Positions 22,081 through 33,000 of a stretch of DNA of 64,000 nt are shown here, in pieces. Each line of letters opens with the position of its first letter. The first letter of the stretch is position 1. The DNA comes from Lanius collurio. Lineage: Eukaryota; Chordata; Aves; Passeriformes; Laniidae. The DNA is taken from contig JACBWW010000012.1 of assembly GCA_020086605.1 (NCBI GenBank), positions 12,606,716-12,670,715 on the forward strand, given 5' to 3'. The notes beneath the pieces are model-generated. The model was not told the DNA's origin, did not search any database, and worked only from the letters and a program-made list of their open reading frames with translations. Made by a program: the position numbers and the translations under genes.

Positions 22081-22345
22081 TTTATTAGTTTTACTCTCTT
22101 GGAAACCATGCCATAATCTTGCCCACAAATGAATATGCTGAACTCTTGCAAACCTCTGTCTGATGCTCTCTAGCAGACAACTGTTCTCTGTCCATTTCTC
22201 TGGAGAACCTCACTCCAGCACTCCCGGTGCCTATAGCACAGCTTTTTATAGAGCTAGCTGACACTCCTATGCCCTGGCCCGTGGTTCCCAAGCCTGTTGG
22301 CATTGATTCCAAACAGCTGTGGCACTTCTGGAGCAAAGGTTACCT
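22081..22345 (-). promoter_or_regulatory. LTR-like promoter with downstream polyA signal
   Basis: On the minus strand a TATAAAAAGC box (22250-22241) is followed about 155 bp later by AATAAAAAG (22086-22078). Between them a frame is open across the whole interval and continues upstream to an ATG at 22336. A TATA box and a polyA signal this close is the arrangement of a retroviral LTR (U3-R). Boundaries, TG/CA ends and target-site duplications could not be fixed. A small compact gene or chance are the alternatives. Confidence 0.3.
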
Positions 22346-22525
22346 CTTGTTTGCCAGCTGCAGCATTGACAGAATGCCAGGCTCTTTGCTGTGGAACAGA
22401 AGAGTTTCTAATTCATTCAATGAATTTTGTTTTTATAACAAAAGTTAAAAACATGCATCTTTCATGTTACTCCAGTGGAAGTTTTTTCCATTGAAGTCTT
22501 GCAATAATTTTTTATTTTGCCGCAG

Positions 22526-22561
22526 GATGGTCCTCAATTGGGAAAAATTGTACGACTGTGA
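22526..22561 (+). CDS. possible terminal exon end, unidentified protein
   Basis: A good acceptor (TTTTTTATTTTGCCGCAG) is followed in phase 0 by eleven codons (DGPQLGKIVRL) and a TGA at 22559-22561. This would close the reading begun at 17941. A second frame from the same acceptor stays open for about 37 codons, so the choice of frame rests on the phase of the donor at 21581. Confidence 0.22.
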   Translation, partial: DGPQLGKIVRL

Positions 22562-22609
22562 TGTTTGTATCATAGTACTTTTGGATTTTACCATCAACAG
22601 GTTCTTCAA

Positions 22610-24960
22610 ATTCATTAAAAGGATTTCTGAATGTCTATAAAGGCATTCACATTTGGATAATTGATCAATGAAGGATCTTTGAAGCTTTATATCTATACTT
22701 TCTGTGCTTTTAAATTATAATAAGCAAATCCATAAAGTAAAAAATGAACACCTAGTGTGTCCTGCAACTGCAGGAATAGCAATGAAATGGAAAAACTAAA
22801 TTTGTTAAATGTATCAGATGGGATTTGCTCTCTGTTGGTACAGAGGTTTATCACAAAATTCAGATGAAGTCAATGTGGATTATAATTGTTCACCTGTGAG
22901 AGCTTTCAAAGTAAGATAAGGACTTTATTTCTTCTGCCTAATGCGTTCCATGCAATAGTTGATGACAGCAGAGATATGGATACATCTCTCAAATAGACTT
23001 CCTGTGAAGGTGTTTTTTTTCTTTCAGTTACTTTTTAGGGTGCTCTGACAAACTTTGTTCCAATCCAGTTAACAGGCAGTGTATGGTGTACAATGTAGAT
23101 GTCTTTATTAAAGCCATCATGCTGAATTCCTGGTTACTCTTTGTTCCAGAGCTTGGGTTGCACCAAAACACATTAAGAGTTATTCAAAACTCTTTTAAGT
23201 TTGGGAAAATATCACACTATGCACACATGATTGATAGAATATTTTCAGATAAGAGTTACTGTATATAGTTATGCTTAAAGGTAGTTGGAAACTGTTTTTT
23301 CATATTACATAGGTATTAACAGGCAAAAGAATAATACACTAATTATTCTGAAAATTTTGAGATTTTTCGACTGTTCAAAGTTGAAAAGTAAACCCATGTT
23401 TTAGAAGTGGCTTAAAAGATTCCATTCATAAGTAAAATTTAAGTACAAAGGAGATTTAAAATGAAAGTTTCTGTCTATCTGAAAGTACACGTGCATACAG
23501 TAGTGTAACCAAAGCTGTAAATTCAATTTGGCAAAAAAGAAGGTACAGAAATAGGACTGAAGTTCCTGTGATCATGAAGGCAGTGGATAAAAGCAATGTG
23601 GACCTGTTGCTTGCCAAATCTCACAGAACTAAAACTAGATGGCATTCAATTAAGGTAGTAGGAGATGAATTTAAAACAGACTAGTAAAGTGCTGCTTTAT
23701 GCAGTAGGTGTTGAACTCATGGAATTTACTGGAGATTGTGTAGTCAGGTATTACAAGTAGGTTCAAAAAGAAATTGTTGTCATAAATAAAACAATTACTT
23801 AGTAAGAACAGAAGCAGGCAAGTGTGAGCTTTCTGGCATTCCACCCCACACTTGTAGGTGCTGTGGGAGTGGGTTGGGAGAAACTGGCTGGATGTGTGTT
23901 CTCCCTACACAGCATTTCCTTTTGCTACTTGAAGAACTGTGCTAGGTGGATCTTTTGTCTGACTTAGCAGTACTTACACATAAAACCTTTGGTTTTTCTC
24001 ACCAAAATATTTTTTTTAATCATGCTTGCTAGCAATCTCATAGAAGCTTAAAACTGATATGAAATATAAAGCAATTTCTAAATTACTTGTAATTTTTTGG
24101 GGGTGGGTAATAATTTTTGCTTTTTATAGGCATTTGGAACATCAATATGCATTTCTTGCCAGTGTATACTAATGAAAATGTCAGATATTTACCATAAAAT
24201 AAAACTATCTCATGACTATTGCTTTGACTGCTTTTGAGTCCTTGCCAGAAATTAGACTGTGGATATAATTTTGTTTTAATAACTTCATGTTGGGTAGCCC
24301 TGCACTCTAGTTTACCCAGATTTGTGTGAGAGCAAATCAAATATGAAATCTCTGTGTTATTTATTTTGGAATTCTGAAAGAAAAATAGCTTATGGATATT
24401 TTAAGAGAGTATGTTCTGTGTGCTGTCATCAGCTGTAATCTATTCTTCCTTCTGTTCAGTGTATCAGCACTTGTTCCTTGGTGACAAGCATGGTTTTTCT
24501 GGAAGATGTTACTCCTTACATCTCACTTAGAGAAATACAAAACAGAGAGCTCAAAAGTGTAATCTTTTTTTGTTTAATATTATTTGAACCATTTTTCAGA
24601 TGACTTTAAATTTTCAATAAATCAATAATGCCTTGCAAGATAGTTGCTATGTTACCCAAAGCCAGTGCTTGGTTTATACTGACACAAACAGCAGAATGCC
24701 AATATATTCATACAGGAGTCTGTAAATCTCAATATTCATTTATTTGGGCCAGAAACTGTTGAAAGGCTGTCATTTTTGAATGTTCAGGCACAGTACAGCT
24801 TTCTGTCTGTGGATATATACCTGTGCATACATGCATAATAATAAATTGGAATTTTGAATGTTGAAACTAAAAAGAAATTGGTTTTAAATCAATAAAAATA
24901 GTCTTGAGAGATGTAATATTTTGTGCAAAAGGGAGCACTGGTTCATTTTTAATAAATATT
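22610..24960. other. no gene recognised
   Basis: AT-rich sequence. No named repeat, RNA gene or coding frame with support was found on either strand. Confidence 0.4.
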
Positions 24961-24965
24961 CTGTA

Positions 24966-25018
24966 ATGTATTCTTATTTTCTTATTTTCTTTTTATTTTC
25001 TTATTTTCTTATTTATGT
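24966..25018. repeat. (TTTTCTTA)n-like simple repeat
   Basis: Imperfect repeats of TATTTTCTTATTTTC. It lies about 80 bp left of the LTR at 25.1 kb. Confidence 0.8.
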
Positions 25019-25099
25019 ATAACTTTACTAGCCAAAGTATTTTTTATTGTTTTTATTTATTTTTTAGACTACCGTTATAAGGGGAAAAATCTGAAAAGA

Positions 25100-26239
25100 T
25101 GCATTGAGTTTGTATATCAAGCTCTTCGTAGTGGGGAGGCTACAGGGCTGGCTTCTGTGAGAAGCTGCTGGAAGCTTCCCTCATTTCCAACAGAGCCAAT
25201 GGCAGCCTGGCTCCAGGATGGACCCACCACCGCCTGAGGCTGAGCCCATCAGTGATGGTGGAAGTGCCTCTAGGATGACAGATATAAAAAGTGGGGGATA
25301 AAAAGGGGTAACAGATTTAAGAAGGGGAAAAAACTGCTGTGAAAAGGTAGGAGAGAGTAGTGAGAATATGTGAGGGAAGCAACCACAGACACCAAGGTCA
25401 CTGGAGAAAGAGAGGGAGGAGGTGTTCCAGGCACCATCACAGATTCCCCTGCAGCCTGAGGTGCAGCCCACTGTGAGGCAGCTGCACCCCTGCAGCCCAG
25501 GGAGGTTAATGTTGGAGTAGAGATCTACCTGCAGCCTGTGGAGGACCCCATGCCAGAGCAGGTGGATACCCAAAGAAAGCTGCAACCCTGTGGAAGCCTG
25601 TATTGGAGCAGGCTCCTGGTGGCACCTATGGACCCAAGCAGAGAGGAGTCCACACTGGAGCAGGTTTGTTGGCAGGACTTGTTACCCAAAGGGGAACTCA
25701 TGCTGGAGCAGTCTGTGCCTGAAGGGTGGAAGGGACTCATGATGGAGCAGTTTGTGAAGAACTGCAGCCTGTGGGAAGGACTCATGTTGGAAAGGTTTGT
25801 GGAGTGCTGTCTTATGGGATGGACCCCATGATGGAGCAGGGAAAGAGTGTGTGGAGTCCTCTCCCTGAGGAGGAAGGAGTGGCAGAAATGATGTGTGATG
25901 AATTGACCGTAACCTCCACTCCCTGTGCCCCTGCTCCGCTGGGAGGAGATAAGGAAGAGCAGTAGTAAAGTTAAGCCTGGAAAGAAAAGAGGATTTGGGG
26001 GAAGGTGTTTTAAGGTTTGGCTTTATTTCTCATTCCTTTGATCTGATTGGTAATGAATGAAACTAATTTCCCCAAGTCAACTCTATTTTGCCTGTGACTG
26101 TAATTGCTGAGTGACCTCCCTGTCCTTATCTTGACCCACAAGCCTTTTGTCATGTTTTTCTCCCTCTGTCCAGCTGAGGAGGGGAGTGACAGAGCAGCTT
26201 GATGGGCACCTGGAAGCCAGCCAGGGTCAACCCACCACA
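25100..26239 (-). mobile_element. solo LTR of an avian ERV-type element (1140 bp)
   Basis: On the minus strand it starts TGTGGTGGGTTGACCCTGGC at 26239 and ends CTCAATGCA at 25100, so it has the TG...CA ends of an LTR. The flanking five bases are AAAGA (25095-25099) and AAAGG (26240-26244), a near-match to a 5-bp target-site duplication. The body, with its CTGCTCC-spaced repeats, TTCACAAACTGCTCC and a GATGGGCTCAGCC segment, is a repeat I recognise from many bird genomes. I cannot assign a family name with certainty. The open frames inside (25538-25831 and others) are not genes. No internal retroviral sequence is attached on either side, so it is a solo LTR. Confidence 0.75.
25513..25839. repeat. 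internal repeat array in the LTR, 39-52 bp period
   Basis: GGAGCAG or a one- or two-base variant recurs at 25513, 25555, 25605, 25657, 25705, 25744, 25789 and 25833. Each is followed by related text (GTTTGTG, CTGTGGGAAGGACTCATG). This is a degenerate tandem array of about eight units. Confidence 0.75.
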
Positions 26240-26244
26240 AAAGG

Positions 26245-27935
26245 CCATCTGGTTTTTTATGTCTCTGATAAGCATTGGAGTGGTTTCTTTAGGAAAGATA
26301 GGATGTTGTCACTGATCTTTAGAGCCTCCAACAGATTATTAAATGTACAGGTGTAGAGTGTAGACAGATAGGCCCCCAAGCAGAGTTGACAATTTAAATA
26401 GTTTCCAGTTTGTCTTAGATTGGCTGAAATTAATTTTTTTACATGCTTGGAGACAAACTGAACCTTTGGCCTTATGATGGACCAGAAGTATTTGTCAGGT
26501 GCCTGATACAACTTATGCTTAATTCACCAAACTCTTTCATGTATTTCTTAATATACTAATTTCTGTTCTTTTCAGACATTTCAATTCTGTTTCTCAATAA
26601 AGGCATGTCCATTCTTGTAGAGAAGAAAAAAATTCGTAAAGGAATTACTATGTTCTTGCCTTTGGCTGAAGCATATCTCACAGCTAAGACTGTGATGAAG
26701 CTTGCCATGCCACTCTGCTAGACAAGAAAGATTGCACCTGAGATCAGAAGTCCTCTTGACTTCTGTCATAGAATTTTTGCTAGTATCTGTCTGAGAAGGT
26801 GATTACCTACAACGCTGAATGGCAGCAAAATTAACTCCAAGTGGGTACTATACATCAGGTCTGTGGAGCATTCTTCCAAAAGGCCTCAGAACCATCTGCT
26901 TGTGAGAACTCCAAGATAACATGCTTCAGGACTTTATTTCAATTTTCACATCCATCTGTTCTGATCATTAGACACATCTGATCTCCCTGTTGGAGAGGCT
27001 GTCCCTGACAAAGAGGGGCAGAGTACGAGATCCAGCTTTATGTAAGCGTTCCAGAACTCTGACCCCTCTCCTTCTGTCCTCCCCTCAAAACCGAGCAAGA
27101 GGTGCGTCTTCCAGCAGCAGGCACAAGTAAGAGAGCTGCATTTTAATGAACATAAAGGAGTATATAATATTATATATTCTGGTAGCACTTTGGGACTGAT
27201 GTTTACATTCTCAAGTATATCTGATGCCAGCTTTGCCAAAGGCATGTAAAACTCCACCAGTAGGTCTCAACTGCAAGTTTCAAGATTTTGCAGATGCTGC
27301 TTAGGCTGTGGTATTACACTAAGATTGCTATTCAGGAGGTGCCTTGAGCTACCTGTAGACAAAATATAACCTAATGGATAGGAAGTATTCGCAGTTTCTG
27401 CTGTCAAGTATAAGTGGATAGAAACTTGGTCATGAATGGTTTTGTGTTGAATTTATTTTTGTGAGTTTCTGTCAATTGCAGTGTTAATCAGACAGATACA
27501 CAGTGAACCACAATATATCATAATGGCTTCTTCTACACAGATCAGACAGTAGTGGTATTGACGTTTTCCCACATGTTCTAGCAGTATCTCCTTTCCACAT
27601 GGAGAAAAGGCTGCCTGATCCTTATCTTTACATCACAGCTTAGCTCATACAATACCAAGTATAACTGACTTTGTAAGTCAAGGTGCTCTCTGAAAATGTA
27701 TGTGTTGTATAGCCTTCTGTGTGGGAGTAAACACTTATTCACAGCAGAGCAACGCAGTCTCTCTCCTTCTGTATGTATCCAGTCACATTATTATTGTGTA
27801 GATATCTTTAGTTTCTTTGGCCTCCTGTTTGGGTACTTCTGTCTTCCCTCTGAACTTACTTATGCCTTGACTAAGAGTCTTATGAAGGGTCATAGTCCTT
27901 CAATATTTTCCGTAGAAAACTGTTACACGACTTCA
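26245..27935. other. no gene recognised
   Basis: AT-rich sequence with no sustained frame supported by splice sites or domains. Confidence 0.4.
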
Positions 27936-27940
27936 TCCTT

Positions 27941-28092
27941 GTTGCCTAGTTCTTTCAGCTTTCTGATGTTTCTGCTTTGGAGTCAGAGTTCTCACAGTTT
28001 TTCATGTAAACACAGCTATTGTTTACATGAAAAACTGTGAGAACTCTGACTCCAAAAGTAGAAACATCAGAAAGCTGAAAGAACTAGGCAAC
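27941..28092. repeat. 152-bp near-perfect palindrome (fold-back element)
   Basis: The left arm (27941-28011) and right arm (28021-28092) are reverse complements over about 71 bp, with one mismatch and one single-base indel. They are separated by a 9-nt loop (ACAGCTATT). The arms contain TTCAGCTTTCTGATGTTTCT and GAGTCAGAGTTCTCACAG. RNA from either strand would form a long hairpin. A single arm recurs at 13.15 kb, so the unit is dispersed. Confidence 0.95.
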
Positions 28093-28754
28093 ACATCCTG
28101 CTGCTAAGAATTAGATTCTTCCTTCTGAAATGTTCAGAATGCTCTTTGTTTATGTTGCTGAAGACTGCATTTTTATTACTTAAAACAAATACATAGAAAT
28201 GAGAGACTTTAACCCTCACTTTGTTTTATTCATTTTCCACAAAAATGTATTTCATTCTCCTCCAGGAAAAGCATACTTGCAACTTAATGACAAGGGAGTG
28301 TTACTTATCCTCATTTTATTTAGTTAATATTCTTGCCAAGATTGTAATTTGCTTAAAAAAGTTGATGAATATGATTTGCAACACTACTGAGCTCTTGTCA
28401 TATATAAACTTCTTTTATGCTGTTAAACCAAATACTAATTGACATTTCAGGAGAAGAATAACCCTTAAAGAAGGTTGTATAGGACTTTCTAAAGAAGTTA
28501 ACTCTTTTGTGGTTATTGTAAGTGGATAGAACAGGAGAGATTCAACAAATCTAAATGATTGTAAGTAGATAAAATAGTGTGGATTTTTAAAACACCTTCT
28601 GTTACTTTGTTCATATTTCATTCAAGAAATACTGCTTTTCTGATTTAAAATGTCTGATGAGAAAAGTAATTTAAATTTTTATATTAATTAGGAATTTTCA
28701 CTTGAATAGATATCTCAGTGACCATGTTATCCAATATATTTACACATTGAAATT

Positions 28755-28962
28755 CAACACTAACTTTAATAGGGTTGGACATGGGAACAGGCTCCCCAGG
28801 GAAGTGGTCACATCACCAGCCTGACAGAGTTCAAGAAGCATTCGGACACTGCTCTCAGGCACACAGTGTGACTCTTGGGGACGGTTCTGTGCAGGACTAG
28901 GAGTTGGACTCAATGGTCCTTGTGGGTCCCTTCCAATTCAGCACATTCTGTGATTATGTTTC
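28755..28962 (+). repeat. CR1 LINE, 3' end fragment
   Basis: GACATGGGAACAGGCTCCCC, then AGGGAAGTGGTCACATCACC, then GGAGTTGGACTCAATGGTCC and TTGTGGGTCCCTTCC, ending ATTCTGTGATTATG. This is the CR1 3' end of the subfamily with the ACTCAATGGTCC signature, plus orientation. Confidence 0.85.
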
Positions 28963-29624
28963 GCCTTTAAAATGAAATATTCAATCTCTTCACAAACCTA
29001 AAAGTTGGTAAGGGAAAGTATCTGTAAGACTTGTAAATCTTGTACTATAGGTGTGAGAAATTCAACATATCTCTTTCTTGTAAGGATCTCAAAACAAAAT
29101 TTCAGTATTGCTTTAGTAGTGATGAGCTGAATTGCTCTTAAAAGCTTCACAGAGCCAAAGAAAGGGATAGGAGGAAATTGCATTCCAGTAGTGTTTTCAA
29201 ATATTGAAACAGATATATTTTGTTTCTGAGGCATGGGTCTTTAAGATTTCATGTTCTTCTGCCCGCTAGACCCATACAGTTTGCGTGTCACAAAACCCAA
29301 ATCCAATTCCATTCACAGCTGAGGGAGCACTATTTGGGTGGTCTATGATTTTTTGGATTCAGATTAGGCTTAAAATTTAATCTGTCTTCCTCAATAATTG
29401 AAGTAAAATTCAACAGTATTAATGAAAGCATGTCTGTTTTAATGGTAGTACAGCATTTGAGTCAACATTTTCTTTCATATATCCCTAATAATATCACTTC
29501 TTAAATTTTAGAAAAATACCCATATCTATGTAGAGAGTCTGTAAGTAGCGTACACTTCTGATTTTATTCCGCCTGTCCCCCATCACTGATCACGTCTTCA
29601 GGGTCTCTGCTTTTAATATCGAAA

Positions 29625-29745
29625 GCAAAACAAACGGCGCTCTGAGCGCGGTGTGCCGGGCCGCAGTTACACCGTGTGACCACGAGATGTCACAGCCCAG
29701 CTGTGCGTGTGGAACTCGGCTTCACACCCCTGGTTCGCGAGGACC
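29625..29745. promoter_or_regulatory. small CpG islet with CTCF-like motif
   Basis: About 120 bp with a dozen CpGs in an otherwise AT-rich neighbourhood. It contains CCACGAGATGTCAC (29680-29693), which fits the CTCF core pattern CCAC-AG-KGGC with one core mismatch. It may be an insulator-type site, a small promoter or the GC-rich end of an old repeat. Confidence 0.35.
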
Positions 29746-30049
29746 ATCACTCACCACCCCCTCCCTATATTGTCTTCGGGAAACTATTTCTTTCATAATG
29801 GCAAATATTTCTATCTTCAGCTGCCTTTCTCATTTGCTAACTCGGTAGTCAAAATACTTTGTCTGTTCTCTGACAAACATTCATTTGGACTTCCTTCACA
29901 GCTTTACTATTTTGCTTTTCTGCTTTAAGCAACAACTTCCCCTATTGTTGTAAATCTGTATTTTTGTGAGAACATAGCAAAATAGGAAATAATAAAAAAC
30001 ATCTTCGCTTTCTTTATGCCATTCAAGATTGAGTATATCTCCATTTTAT

Positions 30050-30319
30050 GACCGTGTCAGCCATCCCTTTTCTAAGGTAAAGAATTCTACCTTATGTCAT
30101 GGTACTTGAAAGGTATTCTCTACCTTGATTCCTTGTTACCTCTCTCTTTTTTGTTCTGTCTTGTTCGTGTGGAACATAAAAGCATGCAGCCTGTAAGATT
30201 TGGGAGCTTTGTGAAATCATGCAGTGGAATGGTGATGTGTTCCCCTGTTCCATCTTAATAATTCCAAATACTTGGTTTCCTTTTTTGATTGCTTCTGAAC
30301 AATGAACCAATGTTTTCAT
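30050..30319 (-). pseudogene. LINE reverse-transcriptase C-terminal relic
   Basis: The minus strand reads KKGNQVFGIIK, then CFYVPHEQDRTKKREVTRNQ, the spacing and residues of the CR1/L2-type RT C-terminal block (ANQ-LGIIK ... FW-PHYKKD-EKLE-VQRR). A further LEKG-like piece near 30075-30060 would be the LEKRR segment that follows. Similarity is by eye and weak. Confidence 0.35.
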
Positions 30320-31489
30320 AGAGTTGTCACAACTTCAAGGTCATGTTTAAGTGTCAGTTTTCAGTTTAGAGCTTGATATATTTGTAAAAATATATTTTTT
30401 TTACATATATTCATCACTTTTAAGTTTTAATTTACCCTGGATTTCATCTGTCCTTTTATTGGCCAGTCAGGACTAGAAAGTTATGTGAGTTTTTTTGATG
30501 TTTTTTGGTTGGTTTGTTGGTGGGTTTTTTCAGTTCCTTATCCCCATGCCTTTCCTTTTTCTGGAATAAGTTAGTATCAACATTGGAGCATACTTAGAGA
30601 TCCCCCTTGATGCTTTTGCCCATTTTTCTTTTTTTATTTTTTTTTTCATTGGCTTAGTCATCTGAGGATCCATAAACCATGACATTCCTACCTTAAGAGG
30701 TCTTAAGAGTCTATAGTGAGGAACCAAGTGCCTTTCAGAAATTCAAGGTTGTATTAGCCTGGTTTCTTAGTCAAGATATTTGCAGACTTCTTCAGGGAGT
30801 TTGAGTGGAAGTAATAATCTTTACATCTATATTCATTCTCTATGATAAGATGTGATTCAGTATTCCCATCATCTGAAGGATCTTTGAAAAGCAGTGTTTT
30901 TTCAAAGCAGTGATTCAGCAGCATTGCATAGATCCATTTTCTCCATACTAGTACCAGCCTTCCAGCACTGTATCCTAAAAGTAATCTGGTGCAGCCTCTA
31001 CACTCTCATTATGGATGTTTCCTCAGCCATGGCATTATCTATCCCAGTGACACAACTTCAAAAGAAGCAATGGAATAAGAAGATTATTTTTTGGTGCAAG
31101 TTATTTTGGAAGGAAAAATGGCAGTACTTTTCTGGGTGTTTTTTTGTCTGGTTCATTTGTTGGTTTGGTTTTTCTTTGGAATCTTGTTTGATCTCTGTGC
31201 TCTGAAAGTGTTTTTTTTTCTAGGTTTTGGGTGAATAGTTCAACTTCTGAAATCCTGAGGGCTCATTTAGCATCAGCCTGTGTGTATAATTTCATTTTCC
31301 CAATTCTTTAAAATTATCAAACTTCAAAAACCAAAATTCATTACTACCAACATTTTTCTATCTGAATGGGTTGCTTATAGAATTGAAGTATCAGTCTGAC
31401 TTTCCCTAAGAGAACATTTTGGGCTCTCATAGAACATCATTCTAGCCTATTTTCCTGAAAACCTTGGTAAGTTACCCAAATATTAGCTA

Positions 31490-33000
31490 CATACCTAGCT
31501 GGTGTATCTTCACTGGTAAATTCGATTGAAGTTCCTGTCCTGGATTTGAATTATTCTACATTCTGCCTTAACAGCAGAAGCACAAATCAAAATGTGTAGA
31601 GTAGCCATGGGAGAGTTAATGCCTCTTCTTCAGTAGCCAGCACATTAATCACAGATTCTGCTTAAATATTATGCTTTGTCTTTTGTTTAATACATTTTTC
31701 CTCTGTTTAGCTGGAGAACAACTTAAAACTCCTTAAGTTCTGTGCAGGATTTCTGACTGTTGCCATTGCATCTACTGAGGTTTTTGAAGGAATGTAGTTT
31801 CCTTGTTAATAACAGTGTTTCTCTTGGAATTATCACCACAAATTTTCTGCCACTACATCTTCTGCATCAAAGTTTACCTTGCTCAAGGTAACATCACAGC
31901 CAAAGAGATTTAACTCAGTGTGTGTGGTCACTTCACGCTCAGACATTTCCAAGTCTTTGTTTATGAATGCTTTCAAGAACAATGCCACTGGAGGAGGACT
32001 TCCTTTAGACTCCTTGCTCCAAAATAAAAAGAAGATTGAAATTAAGCTGGCAAAATTAATTTGGCAAAAAGTGAATTTCTAGTTGATTATGGCAGTTTAC
32101 AATACAGTCATATTTGGAAATAGTATGTAAGACAAACATTTAAGCTTCAAATGTTCATTTCAGTGACCTTGAGATTTGTTAAGGATTTTGTAAACTTATA
32201 ATCAGAGGATGCTAATTCCAGAAACAAGAATATGCAGAAGTAACCCTTAATGGTAACTTTTCTTCAATAAGAGATGCTCAAGAATTTTATTCTCCCATTG
32301 ACTGAGTCTCTCCAGTTTCAAAACTCTCTTAGGGTGCTGATTTATTTATCATAATTTGCTGGCAAGCTGCAGTTCATGAGGAGATCCACCCCAAAACAGT
32401 GGTGTGGAGAAGAAGACATAGATTTTTTTTCTGTCTTGGACAGCAGCAAAGCATGAAAGTTTATTCTGATCATGCTACCCTCAGAAGGCTTTATTGGAAC
32501 TTGTATTACTGTCCAACAGCTGTGTGTCTGGTCTAGTGGGATTGAACTATGTCCCAGTCAAGGTGAACGTCATGTTGAATAGGAACTCTCAAGCTATAAT
32601 GCTGTCCAAAAAATACAAAATACAAGGGTCCATATTTTTGTAGTCGTCTTTCCACTTCATTTGAGCAGTTCTGGGTATCTTCAGATGCAAGTCCTGGTAC
32701 ATGGATATGACAAAATCCAAGAGAGCTATGAATATGTTGAAGATTATCTCTGTTTTCAGATGTGAATATTTGCTTGAGTTTAGAAGCTAAAAACTTACAG
32801 GCATTCACTTCCTTTACTTGTCAAAAAGTGGAAAGCATGATCCCCAAAAATATCTTATCCTTCATGGATGATTTTTCAATCAAATTACTAAGTTTCTGTT
32901 CAGTGCTCTTTTACCAATACAGAGAAATTCAGATAGATTTCTTTAAAGCTGTGAAACCAGAAATCTCAAAAGGACATGAGATTTGAACAGAAGCCATATG
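31490..33000 (-). pseudogene. decayed coding relic, unidentified
   Basis: Several minus-strand blocks in changing frames read like protein. The longest (about 32925-32533) includes EQKLSNLIEKSSMKDKIFLG, one internal stop, VNACKFLASKLKQIF and RRLQKYGPLYFVFFGQHYSL. Others are KRVLKLERLSQWENKILEHLLL near 32300, SPPPVALFLKAFINKDLEMS and NLFGCDVTLSKVNFDAEDVV (32020-31840), and GTSIEFTSEDTPARYVANIW (31560-31470). Together they suggest an intronless copy or lost gene of at least 450 codons, with frameshifts and stops. I do not recognise the parent; the last block could be a beta-sandwich. It could equally be an unusual transposon or viral relic. Confidence 0.35.

Noticed and set aside
25538..25965. 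Plus-strand frames of 79 and 97 codons with repeated Leu-Glu-Gln motifs
   Set aside because: They arise from the GGAGCAG array inside a solo LTR, not from a gene.
29700..29760. Possible tRNA (GGTTCGCGAGG near 29730)
   Set aside because: No acceptor-stem pairing, anticodon arm or A-box can be placed around it.
31490..33000. Idea that the minus-strand relic is an endogenous hepadnavirus, bornavirus or parvovirus
   Set aside because: None of the polymerase, nucleoprotein or Rep/capsid signature motifs I know from these groups appear in any frame.
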